A DNA stretch of 64,000 nucleotides from Casuarius casuarius (lineage: Eukaryota; Chordata; Aves; Casuariiformes; Casuariidae): the NCBI GenBank assembly GCA_003342895.1, contig PTFA01000024.1, positions 3,113,052 through 3,177,051 on the forward strand. Reading direction: 5' to 3'. The translations under genes and the position numbers were made by a program. Shown here in pieces: positions 37,366-48,821 of this stretch. The notes beneath the pieces are model-generated. The model was not told the origin of the DNA, did no database searches, and saw nothing but the letters and a program-made list of their open reading frames with translations. The number at the start of each line of letters is the position of its first letter. Within the stretch, counting starts at the first letter, position 1.

Positions 37366-40300
37366 TTTTCTAGGAGTTTTCATGGCCTCTGTGCTGCAAG
37401 GACACCTTCTAGAGATTTTTCTTGCTTTCATTCGAGCCCATGATGTCTCTCACTATCCTTGCTCCCTCTATCTTCCACTTCGCAGGTGATATTTTGGGCT
37501 CCCCTACTGTGAACACAGGTAATTGGTACTTGAGAGTAAGAAAGAGGAAGCCTCTTTTATTTACTGGGTTGATAATGATTCAGGAAGAAGATGTATTCTA
37601 ATTGCTGGACTCTTGTGATGAGGAATAGAGGCACATGTAGCATTGACATAGAGAAAAGGACTCCCGCTCTCCCTCCCCACATATTTCAGATTTTCAGTGG
37701 TAACACTGATAGCGTCTTTCCTAAATCACACCTTCAAAAGTACAAGTTTGAAAGCATATTGGTATAGCATTTCCGGTACTTAGCATAGGTTTATATTCAG
37801 CTTAGTGGAAAAGCACCTGTTAGAACTTCTGTCTTCTGGTTCTGTGCTTTAGTAATACACATCATCAAGCAGTTCTATTTGATGTCTAAGGTAACATAAA
37901 TAATATAATAAATAATTCTAGCTACAGTGTCCGTATTTATGGTTTTGAATATCTAATTATGATTTTCCACTATTGAAGCAAAAAGTTTTGGCTGAGGAAG
38001 TTGCATGTTTATATTCAAGGAATTCTGATGCAGAACATAAGCTGCTAGAACTAATCTGCGTGGTGCTCTAAAACGCAGTGTGTCCTATTGGATATTCTAG
38101 GTAGCAAACAAAATAGTCTGGAAAGTGTTCTCTGAATTAAAGTATGCACCAGTGAAGATGAAGCAATTCATTTATGATACAGCAATGCATACTGTAAATA
38201 GCTATTCACATTGATTAATATCTCACTGCAATAGTGGCATTCACCCTGCATTATATGCCTTGAAAATTAGACCTAAAAAGTATTGAACTAAAGTTTTTGC
38301 AAATGCTGTCTGTTTTTTACTAAAACATTTGCACATACAAAAATTGAGGCATAATGCAAAATATGTTTGCATATATAATAATAGGATAAATGGTTGTCCA
38401 ATATGTGCACTTCTGATTCTAGCATTTCTGAGCTTTTGCACACAAACACATACATCTGTAAAATAAGAACATAAGAAATATTGTAGGTGAAAAGCTACTG
38501 ATATTTTTTGTGGAATCTTGTGAAAACTCAATGTATTAAGCATCTGTACTGCGTGAATATTTTTGAGCTTTGTGTTGGCAGTCTTAATTCATGCACAGAA
38601 GAGTAAGAAATGAGAAATAGGTCTTTATTTTAAAGATGTGTTGTTTTCATCTCCATTTGTGATGGAGATTAAAAAATTGTCAGAAGCAAAATTTGCTTCC
38701 TGGTAATATCTTTTCCCATACTAGCAAGAAATGAGACCTTAGAGTTAACTTAAAGAAATTGCTTTTCAGGATAAGATAAAGTATATTCATCTTCCCCTGG
38801 CTGAATCACTGGCCTTTTTTTAAGGGATGCTGAATGATTACCGTATGAGTTGATGGTGAGATTTTGCTAGAATGTTTTCATAGGGGACAAATGTAAGACC
38901 ACTAACATCACTATTCATATCTAAGAGATTGTGAACTGTAGACATATCCCAGTTGGTATGAACTTCTTTTCTTCATGATGTTTATGGGATAGGCTTTTTT
39001 CTTTTCTTGTGGGTAAGATGCCCCCTATTCTTGTGCCGTGTGAAGATCTCCACAACTACTCTTGTCTACAACTCCAGTACAGGAAATGTAGGGCAGGCCT
39101 TAAATTCTAGTTTCTTCCAGCAAGATCAGATGAAAATACATTCTAGCAATAGAGGGGAAGAAAAGGAAAAAGCAATTTCCAGCTTTGTAAGAATGCTGGC
39201 ATATCTTGATATCTTCTTATATATAAACATGCCTGTCAGTTTATTAATAGAGATACACAGCTGTCCACCAAAACATTAAAATAGTTATAATTATTTATAT
39301 ACTGCATTTCAGAAATGAGAAAAAAATAGCTTTCTGTTACCTTTTATGATTCTTGATAAGCTTTCTTGAGAGCAGTGCCACAGTATGTTTGTATATGCAT
39401 GAAGCCAATGTATAGCACTTCCAAGTCTGTGTATATATACATGTATAAAAATTTTTTTTTATGTTCAGATTGATTCTTCTTTATCATTTAAACAACTTGA
39501 TGTAAGAAAAATTCATAAAATAGATCAAAATAGCTGCCTTTCTTTGTGTAGAAGCTGATTTTTTTCACTAGCAATGGGTTAGACAAAAGTGAATTTACTT
39601 AGCTGAAAAAGTTTCCAGGTCTTTCGATATTAATTAGTCAATGCCAGACAGTTTGCTTTTCATTTGATGCCAGAATCCTTCTGGAAGTCATTCTCCCTTT
39701 AGTTATGGCTGAAAAAACCTATATGAAAATCTTCAGGAAATTCACTGTGAAAGGATTTAAATGATTAAAAGCTAGGCATCTAGCAGATCTGCAGTGACTC
39801 ACAGTCATGCAGTGAAAATTTTAAAACGTGACCTATCTTTTTACTATTTTATACTTTGGATGCTAAACAAACACTGTTACTGTTTGGTGCAGTGAATCAA
39901 AATATATCAAGGCACTGATATACAGAGAAAGTCTTATTTCCCTGCAGTTTCCTATGAAAATGTTGTATAACTCTACTGTGATAATTAAATCAAGAGCTTA
40001 TGAAGCTTACCTCTTTTTCTAAGAGACTTTAGTAGCATAGTTTTAGCAGCATTCCCCTTATTGGAAATCCAAGCATTCAATTCAAAGAACAAAACAGAGA
40101 AGTAATAAATTGTAAACTTCACACTTTGCCAAAATAGTATTGAATTATACTAAAATAATATTTCAATTAACCAATAGAAATATGTAAGTATATAGAAGTG
40201 ATTTTGGGGGGATTTTGAGCTCATGCAGAAAATGCATGTATTTATTTTCTTAATACATGCCTCCTACATCCCTTTATTGTTACAGTTTTGCAAAACAGCC

Positions 40301-42824
40301 TTGCATTCAAATAGGATATGACAGCTCATTGAAAAAATAGGCTAACAATCACCAGTTAAGAATCATTAAAGTCTGCATATAGAGGGGACATTTTAAAAGT
40401 ATTTTTATACTACAGAAGCCAGTTATTGTACAGGACAAAATGGGAAAGAGCTAGTTTTTGATCAAAATTGGAAGTGCCCTTGGGAATACTGTGTTTTCTT
40501 CTCACCCATTACTGAAGAAGTAAGCTACCTATTTTTAAGAGAAATGCAAACCTATTGACAGTCATATCTATCATCATTTCTACTAGTTTAGAATGTCTGT
40601 TAGTTTACTTGTCTTATGGAGCAATTTGTGATGATAAATTTGCAGCCAAAGGGTCAAGGCTTATTTGTAGCTGAACCCTAAAGAAGACATGTTTTTAGAT
40701 TTTCCGTTCCATTTCCATTCGATCAATCCTTACTTAGAGTTTTCTGTCTGGATTAGAACGCGCATTCTTTAATGAGAAAAAACCCTTTGGGGGAAATATT
40801 GATTCAGTATAAAGCTTTATACATGATTACTTACTGATATAAAAATTACCAACTGTAGAAGTACGAAAGCACAGAAGAGCGCCTTTCTGTTTTTCACAGT
40901 AGCATATGTTTATGACACATTTTTAGTGTTAGATTCTGACAACGTCTAAATATAGGGCCTTCTCATTCAGAATAAGGCTGCCAATGTTTCTTTCATGCAG
41001 TATTACTGGGTCCTAGAGCAGGTGTGCCACGGTGAAGATACCATGGGAAGCACGGCAGCAATGCAGAACATTTCCATCCGTGTACGCTGTTGGAGTGCAG
41101 TCATCAGACTTCCTCGGAGGACTCCTTCTTCAGAGAGTCTGGAAGATGTGTGTTGCCCTGTGGGAAGGGAAGAACCTGAGGATGTGGTGTGGCTGGGAGA
41201 ACTCGTTGCACTCCCTTAAGGAATGCCCCTCTCTTGGCTACATCAGCCTGCCAGTCCTCTGAGTTGGTGCAGTCACTATATTGCAGAAGATAATTGTGAG
41301 GATTAGTCTGGATTTTCTGAAACTGAATGAGTGTAATGAGAGATGTCTGAAAAATGTGCATGTTTCTTTATGTAGCCATGAGTGCATGTTTTACACAGAA
41401 GATTAACGAATTTTCAGGGAACTGGCTACAGGAATGTTTTATGTTACTTTAGAGTGTGCATGTATAGGATAACACTCCTGTTAGGGAAGATTTCAACATC
41501 ATGTTACTTGATAGCTACATGGAGCATTCAAAGGCAAATATTTATATCCTAAACTACCAGAGAAGCTGAAATTTCTAACAGCTGACTTAAAGCTCTGTGA
41601 CTACCATTCATACAAATTTACTTCTCTCTGAATATCCAGTCTTCCTTCTGCCCACAGCTTTTTCTAATATTATAACTCACCCTACATTAGAAATGTCACA
41701 GAATTAGTCTTCTATTCCATCCTTCTGCTTAAATATCTAGGTATTCTGACACAAATCTGAATAATTGTTCAACTGGTAGGCCTTCCTCCCGCTGTGCTGC
41801 TATATACCCAGTGGGTGCTGGCTAGTATTTGCCAAAGGCAGACTCTTTTTCCTGAGGAGCACTTTGTGTTACCAGCAACACCTGCGGCGAAAGGGTGTCC
41901 TTGCAGACTTCCATGGTGGCAGAACTTGAGTGGGATGTTTGCCACAGCAATAACAGGACAACGTACACCGATTTTTCGCTTACCAGGAAGAGGTTTGCCT
42001 GGGGTTTGACAAACACCCTCAAGTCATTCTCAACACTTGGCAGGCATTAAGGCTAAAAAAAGAAAAAGTTTATTACAAATGCTAAGAAAACGTTGAATTT
42101 ATTTGGAGATACAGAGAAATACCTAGCTATACAGCTATCTTTTGTTCTGGTTTGGCTTCAGAGTGGTTCCTGTATTCCTCTGCAGTAGCTGACTCTTGAG
42201 TGCAGAAAGCTTTGCTGAGTTTCCACCAAGATCTAGGTTCCAGTCCTGTAGCCAAGCCTCACGCTTAGGTCAATGACTTGCGTCAAAGTGTCCCTTTATA
42301 TACACTCTTTTTCAGCGTAAATACAGTAACTCTGCTTAAAAGTCATCATAACTGGTCATGACATCAACTCCCATCTTAACTCGTCTTCTGTGCTGATGGA
42401 GTGCATATGACACAGCTTCAATCTTTGTTATGCAGAGATGTCTTCAGGATGCCCCTCCTTCTAAACCAATTTTTTTATTCAGTGTGAATTCAAAACAGAG
42501 GCTGCCTCAATATTTAGCCTGCCTAAATGAACCATTTACCTGTTTTGAAAGGATTTAAAGGCGTTTCTGCTGACTGGCAAGAGCACTTATGCTTTTTAAG
42601 ATGCTCTATAAGCACATAATATTTTATATTATTCATATGGAAAACAATACAATACAAACATATGAGAACTGTAAATACAGATCAGTATTAGCCCTCATTA
42701 AAGACTAAGCATATTAACAAAAAGAATGCAGTTAGAGGTAACTGCTTAGATGATAGCCCCTGAAAAAGCCTGCTAGATTTGGGGGTAATATGAAATGCAT
42801 CCTCAGAGTTACTTAGCACACTCT

Positions 42825-42904
42825 CTTTCCTTCTTTCCTTCTTTCCTTCTTTCCTTCTTTCCTTCTTTCCTTCTTTCCTTCTTTCCTTCTTTCCTTCTTT
42901 CCCT
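42825..42904. repeat. Period-8 pyrimidine microsatellite (CTTTCCTT)n
   Basis: About 9-10 copies of CTTTCCTT with very little interruption, flanked by CTCTCTTT-type edges. The purine strand gives a spurious Lys/Glu/Arg-rich frame (KKERRKEG) that should not be taken as a gene. Mirror-symmetric homopurine tracts of this sort can form triplex DNA and are length-variable. Confidence 0.9.
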
Positions 42905-43501
42905 CTCTTTTTTTCATTCCTAATTGGATACCAGGTGGTTTGGGATTCGCAAATACTGTAGGTAAAGAAAAAGCCTGCTTTTCTATGTATGGGCCATTCA
43001 TTGTGCACAAGATGTGGAGCCACTGCTCCCTATTAGAAAAAGGATTCCCATAGTTATCCAGACACAGAGCCGTGCCTTCAGGCCTTCTGTGCCTCCCATG
43101 CGGATCAGATGAGCTAGCCTGATGCAGGGGTGTGAACACTGTGTAAAATTCAAAAAGCAAAGTAGCAAAACTACTAGTGTGAATGCATTATGTCCTCCTT
43201 ATAAAGACTGCCTCAGTAAGGATAGCACAGTTATCTGCAAAAATGTCAAGCAAATGTCTGCAAAATGTCACCTTTCTTCCTGATGATGTGGAAGGAAGAG
43301 TCCTCCTGCCACATGCCAATATCATTACAGCATTCTTTTGAAGTAAGAGGATATTCTATTTCTACAGTAAAGTATTTTGCTATGGATAACAGCAGAGGTG
43401 ACTCTTTAAGTATACCAGATTTTAGGTGGAACTCTGTATCCCATTTGCCTTAAAAACAGCAAAGACTGTATTTCTACTGTATTTTTTCACACAGATGTTG
43501 T

Positions 43502-43551
43502 CAGTCACTTCTTACTGCCTCTGTTAACAGATGGATACTATGAAGTGACTG
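43502..43551. other. Inverted repeat with a palindromic centre
   Basis: CAGTCACTTC (43502-43511) and GAAGTGACTG (43542-43551) are perfect inverted copies. Between them lies the 10-bp palindrome CTGTTAACAG (43521-43530). No function is known. Confidence 0.75.
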
Positions 43552-44911
43552 TCAGCAGCCAATCAGAGGGTTATGTTTTAGTTTAGCAAGGATTGTATAT
43601 TGATTTCCTCACTTTTTGTCTTTTCATAAAACTTTAGTGCTTTAATGAATTATAATGCTGCTAAGATTCCAATGTCTTCACAAAATTATTAGATCTACTG
43701 CTAAAGGGTACTATGTAGTCTATTAAATATGTATAACTAAGCTATGATCTTCTTATGAAGTGAATGAGCAAATGTATATTGTGATAAGCTAGCTTCTCCT
43801 TTTGTGATCTTTTCCTGCTGATTAGCTAAGTAATGTGTAGTGCATGTCTCAGTTGAATTATGTATTCAAGGTAATAAATGTTCAGTTAAAGCAAGATTAA
43901 ATAAATTACCAAGTATTGTGGCCTTTTTTTATTATTTTATTTTACTATTGTATTTTTACTTTATTTTATTGTAAGGATGAACATTCTGATTGCAGTTCCT
44001 TGGGGTTTTTTTCACTGCAGTGGTTTAGAAAGTGGGCATTGAAAATTCAGTTTTGAAAATTTCAAGTATTAGTGCTCTTTTCACAAGCCCCTTGCCCTTA
44101 GGTTGTTAATGGTGACACCTGTGATTGGAATGAACTACCATTTTGATGCATAAATAAATGCATGTTGCAATAGAAGCAGGTTAATCAGAATATGAAATAA
44201 AAGCTCTTATTTTGAAATAAGTCCTCAACTGGAATTAACTTGCAATAGTCAGTTTATGCTATCTGGCAGTTTACTTTCATGATATACTTTCATTTTGGAC
44301 AAGCTCTTTTGCCAACAAGAGTAAAATGAAGCAAAAAAAAATTGAATCATGAAAATGTAGAGATATGACTCTAAATACACATGAGGAACAGATGTGGCAA
44401 GTAAGAAGATGCTCGCTTTTGCATACTTTGCAAATAAAAGAACAGTTTAAGCCTGAGGGTTAAGAACTTGTATTGCATTGACCGACTTATTACAGCTTAC
44501 AATATACTTCAGAGCTTTCTGTTTTCAAAAATGAGATCTATATATACCACCCAGAATCCCAGGACACTGAAGCTATTTTTGAGTCCCCAAGCTATTAGCA
44601 GCAGTAGTGCAATGCTAGAGAAGACTTCAGATGCATCAGTATTTGTAGGCACTGACTAATTTATGGCAAGCTATGCCAAGTGCATGTCTGTTTGTTGATA
44701 CAACCATGCTCTCTCTTACCTAATTTGCACAAGGCTCTGTGTATTTAAGTTCAGTCTGCAATATTTTGAGCCACCCAGTCGTTGAGTTACAGGGATTAAA
44801 AATGGTCAATCTTAACTTACTAAGAATAGCCATATCGTTTTGGTGATCTAATGATATTCCAGTAGTTCTGATTCAGAGATTAGGAGTCTGTACTTAATCC
44901 GAGAGTGATTG

Positions 44912-44954
44912 ATGGGTAGTTATTAGCACTACCCATGTTCTGGGTATATACCCA
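44912..44954. other. Hairpin plus 14-bp perfect palindrome
   Basis: ATGGGTAGT (44912-44920) and ACTACCCAT (44928-44936) are perfect inverted copies with a 7-base loop. Four bases on, TGGGTATATACCCA (44941-44954) is a perfect palindrome built from a similar TGGGTA/TACCCA unit. It sits just before the possible LINE remnant. Confidence 0.8.
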
Positions 44955-44999
44955 TCTGCTCCTTAATATATTAGATATATTAGCTATAGTCTGCCCCTG

Positions 45000-45760
45000 C
45001 TATTTGTCAGTCCCAGGTTGGACTACTGCAATGCTGTGTGTGGCTACATCTTGCTACATTTTTATAAGAGAATTTGTTGCTGCTGCCAGCTTCTGACTCA
45101 AATCGTGGAAGATTTCTTCCAGGAACTTGGTGTTCTGAATGAGCTTGTTACGAAACACCGAACAAGGTTGTTGGTGTTTGCTGAGCAAAAGGTGACTCTC
45201 ACAGCACCTACCCTCATTTGCCTTTTCTCATCCCTCCAAGCACATGAACGTGCTCAACACTCATTTGTTGAACTACCTGTTTCGAATAAACGTTGAGAAA
45301 GCTCAATACCCTTTCTTACACAAGGTGCAATAAAAAATTTGGTTGTTGAACAAGAATTTTCCGAGTGAATCACAGAGAAGACAGAGATACCTTAGGGAAT
45401 ACAGAAGTCGTCCTCACCTATGGGACAAACTGTAGAAACCTGAGATATATGGCCTTCTCTTACATTTACCAGAGATATTATAACTAGCAAAGATGTTGGA
45501 AGCTCACACAGCAAGAGGTGTTTGATGCCAGCAGTATGTGACACTGTGGTTTTAGATTTACATCAGCTCCCTTCAAGGTGCTGCTTGGAGTGCAAAGTAT
45601 TAGCTACGAGTCCAAAACCTCTAAATGGGAAGGGATTCATTCATCTGAAAGACTGTTCCTCAGAGCATAATACCATTCAGTGAAGGTACACAAGCTGGAA
45701 TCTCATTTAAACATAAGAAATAGACAGAAGGCAGAGCATTATCTAGGAGAGTTTGGAACT
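45000..45760 (+). mobile_element. Possible decayed non-LTR retrotransposon (RT C-terminal part)
   Basis: Two separated islands resemble the C-terminal reverse-transcriptase region of L2/CR1-like LINEs. The first is SPRLDYCNAV at about 45009-45038 (family motif SRLDYCNxL). The second is a stretch at about 45550-45665 reading VLDLHQLP, then KVLATSPKPLNGKGFIHLKD (family VLxxLHWLP ... KVLxxTYKALxGxGPxYLxD). Spacing is longer than normal and the frame is broken, so this is an old, disrupted copy at best. Confidence 0.4.
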
Positions 45761-47786
45761 GATAGTCCCAAATTATCCTACTTCAGGGTGGGCTGCATCT
45801 TGGCATGTTTGCTTCCTGAGCAATGAGAGGGAGGGTGCTAGTGGGAGCTCATAAATATCACAGTGCACCGTAGCTGATTGGTTAGCATATACATTAAGTG
45901 TTGGGTGAAGAGGAGCTGTTTTAGAAGTAGTCTGTTTTATAAATATATTTTAAATGTTTCATGGAATGCCTAAAGCAAAAGATAGCATTTTTTTTTAATC
46001 AGTATATTTATTTGTTGAAATAAATGAATAATTTATTTACTTGCTATCTTGGTTGTATGTCTTCTTTCTGTGGATCCTTGTCAGGATGTACTTCAAATGG
46101 ATATTTTTAGAGATCAATGTTGGTCTTGGGGAATAATTGAAGCATAGCAGTAGGTGAGTTATATGTCCCTGTAGTTGGCCTTTGGACCTTTTGAATGTCA
46201 ATATTTATAGTAATTTTGTTATTTGAAAACATGCCGTGGTGGTTAAGTGTTCACATCTTTTATCCCAAAAAATCAGTTGCCATCTTTGCCTTGATCAGTC
46301 AGGAATACTGCAGCCTTACTATGTTGTGTTCAGCTGTCTCCATGCTGTACATAAAACAAGTACAGGATAATTTTTCCATCTGACCTTCCTTCAGTCTGGT
46401 TTTGTCTCTACTTTCGTTAATGCAGATCAGGTAGTATGACTCAAAGGAGTCTAAATGCACGCCTTCTGAGTATGTTTATGGGTATTTGTCTAATTATTTG
46501 TGTGTTTATTTCGACAGTGCTTTGTGTGCACATCTGTTTGTGTATTTATCTGCACGCCTGCATGTACTTGTCAAATTACCTTTCAGAGTTTGCTTCTAAA
46601 ATGTTGGATCAGGTTTTCAAAATTGTTTGATTATTTAGCTTTAAAAGACTTGTGGCAAATATAGATAAGTGAAGGAAAAAGGGCAATCCAAGAGTGTTTG
46701 AGTATTGAGTGGTCTAAGTGAACAGGTTGAAGTAGTAATCATCAAACCCAAATATTTCCGTAACAGACAATCAACAGCATACTTTTGAAAAGTTATACCA
46801 ATTTACAGCATAATTAATTATGAAAATGTCTGAAATGAAAAAAATATTTGACAAATTTGTCTATTAAAAGATCATAGAACTAAAACAAGGTGATGCAAAG
46901 GGTAAAGGAAAACATCTTTCATTGCTGTGTATTGGCATAACTTCACTGAGTTCAGCTGATTGCTTCAACTGATGTTTAATGAACTTCAAGAAAATCAAAT
47001 CACCTCCTCAGATACTTAAAAATAGAGATAATAGCTTAACTTCCTGCATCAGAGCACAAAAATGTTGTTCTGAATGCTTTAAGTACTCAGTCAGAATAAG
47101 TATATGTAAGAAAGGAATCTACTTATATTAAGATACAAGGGGTTACCAAATACGTAGTTTGCACTAATAGGAGAGTGATGGTAATCTAAAGAGCTTGAGG
47201 GTGTGACCCTTAGCTTGAGAGTTCCTTGTGCCATGATCTCTACATACAAAATGTTTTCCATGAGGATTTTGGAAACTTTCAAAAAACAGAAGATAAGATG
47301 TAAGGGAGTTCTAAAAATCCAGGAAATTAATCTTGAAAACCTTCCCAGAAACTGTAGGCTATTATAATTCAAATTTGAGTAATTTAACTAATAGGAGTCA
47401 CTCAGTCTTCTGGTTTATTTTATTCAGTGTTCTAATGACTCCATGACATTTGATAGAAATAAATTAAATAATAAAGTACACGTGAAAACAAACAAGAAAC
47501 TCCCTAACTTGTAAACAGCCTGTGACAGATAGGTTTCTTTAGAGAAAGCATCGTTGAAATTCTAGATAGCATAGCTAGCAATGCGGTCATTCCCTAATCG
47601 AAAGATTTTTAAACAATACAAAAAAAAATTTCCAGGTAGATAAAAAATACTGGCCTCACTTGATTTTCTACACCAGTTTCATACCCAAGTAGATTGCATT
47701 ATGCTGCAAATAGATGCTACAGTGATCTAAAAGCACAATATTGGAATAGCATTATCAGGCCCGTTATCTGAAGACTCATCCCTATT

Positions 47787-47812
47787 TCACCTGACTTCCA
47801 AAAGTCAGGTGA
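47787..47812. other. Perfect 11-bp hairpin in intron 1
   Basis: TCACCTGACTT (47787-47797) and AAGTCAGGTGA (47802-47812) are perfect inverted copies around the loop CCAA. It lies about 940 bases before exon 2. CACCTG and its complement also make two E-box cores. Confidence 0.85.
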
Positions 47813-48129
47813 CTAGTTCAGTACTTAATATGCATGCAAAGCCACCGTCATGGGATATGCCAATCATGAGCTGCTTTATACAAAGGACAAATTATGGGAC
47901 TAGCCACTACACAAATATCTGATGAGATCTGTAGCTGCATGTAGACTTTCTCACATGCAAACCATGTCTGCTTTTGGAAGCTAGTCCGTAAGATGCACCT
48001 GAGTTTTTCTTAATCCTATGATAGACCTTGTTATATCAACGTATTTTCCCTCTTTTTCACTGACATGTAGGGCAGAAAGAGACTTTCTGAGTCTTTTCCT
48101 AGTATTGGCCAACCTGTTATGTCATTCCT

Positions 48130-48420
48130 CTCTTGAATGACTCTGTTGAAGCCATCTCCCAGATTGTGTTATTAACATATTTTATTAACATCTTCCCATA
48201 TCTGTATACTAGTGTCATTAATGAAGATATTAAATCATGTCAATCCCTGAGCTGATCTTTAAGGAATACTTTTTGGATTGCTGGTGCTCTTTTCAGCCTT
48301 AACTGCCATAATTTACCTTTCTTGCACTAAGTCTTATCTCTCCCTCTTAAATAATATTTTTCCACTAATCAGCACTAGGTGGATTTGCTTTACCACCCTT
48401 CCTTTTACATTGCTTTTACT
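48130..48420 (-). mobile_element. Decayed CR1 reverse-transcriptase fragment, antisense to SHC3
   Basis: On the minus strand, bases around 48215-48240 read TTTAATATCTTCATTAATGA, encoding FNIFIND, a signature of the CR1 reverse transcriptase. Upstream of it on that strand, the rest of the block follows CR1 order: sequence around 48245-48270 resembles the GGTTCCTCAGGGATCAGTCC segment, and 48350-48370 the 'NW..N' region. There are many stops and indels and it is non-functional. Limits are approximate. Confidence 0.6.
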
Positions 48421-48750
48421 TTTACTTTGAATAGCTTTATATCTAAGATGGATCAATTAAGATAGGTGAAAACTAACAAGCACATCAATCCATTATGAAC
48501 TAGGTATATTACAATGATTAGATTAGACATAAAAAGATAAGTTGAAGCAAACTCGAGACTTAAATGAAGTAAAATGTTTACGAAGCAAATCTGTGACATA
48601 CAAGAACATAACAGAAATTTGGCTGATACACAGGATAGATCAGATGTAAAAATAAGGACTGTGCAATGACTTTTAATAATTAGTTGCATTTTCTCCTAGA
48701 ACTCCACAATAATTATAATAATTTTTATAACTGTTTCTTTTTCCCTACAG

Positions 48751-48821
48751 TACTTGGGGTGTATAGAAGTCTTACGTTCAATGAGATCTCTTGACTTCAA
48801 TACTAGAACACAGATTACAAG
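48751..48821 (+). CDS. SHC3: SHC3 coding exon 2 (PTB domain)
   Basis: A 71-nt exon too short to stand out as a reading frame. It begins after a strong acceptor (pyrimidine tract ending CCCTACAG at 48750) and ends in AG before GTAAGA, a strong donor. It encodes residues 181-203, [16 protein letters not shown] then NTRTQIT, plus two bases of the Arg-204 codon (phase 2). [16 protein letters not shown] matches Shc3; Shc1 and Shc4 have YMGCVEVLQSMR at the same place. The Arg of SMR (residue 192, codon 48784-48786) aligns with Arg67 of p52 Shc1, one of the residues that contact phosphotyrosine, so PTB ligand binding looks intact so far. Confidence 0.95.

Larger units (their letters stand above)
28698..48750 (+). 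other. SHC3: SHC3 intron 1 (20 kb)
   Basis: Phase-0 intron with donor GTTGGT and acceptor CCCTACAG. The donor departs from consensus (T at +3). I find no exon inside it; the reading frames present are short and resemble nothing I know. It carries a MIR-like SINE, two decayed LINE fragments, a period-8 pyrimidine microsatellite, a repeat copy at about 32.4 kb, a GC-rich patch at 37.2 kb and several hairpins, listed separately. One undetermined base (N) lies at 32539. The rest is AT-rich sequence without visible features. Confidence 0.85.

Noticed and set aside
41780..42460. Segment suspected of being an endogenous retrovirus LTR
   Set aside because: No clear TG...CA ends, target duplication, primer-binding site or family match could be seen.
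42688..43160. Minus-strand frames with KKERRKEG repeats
   Set aside because: They are purely a translation of the (CTTTCCTT)n microsatellite.
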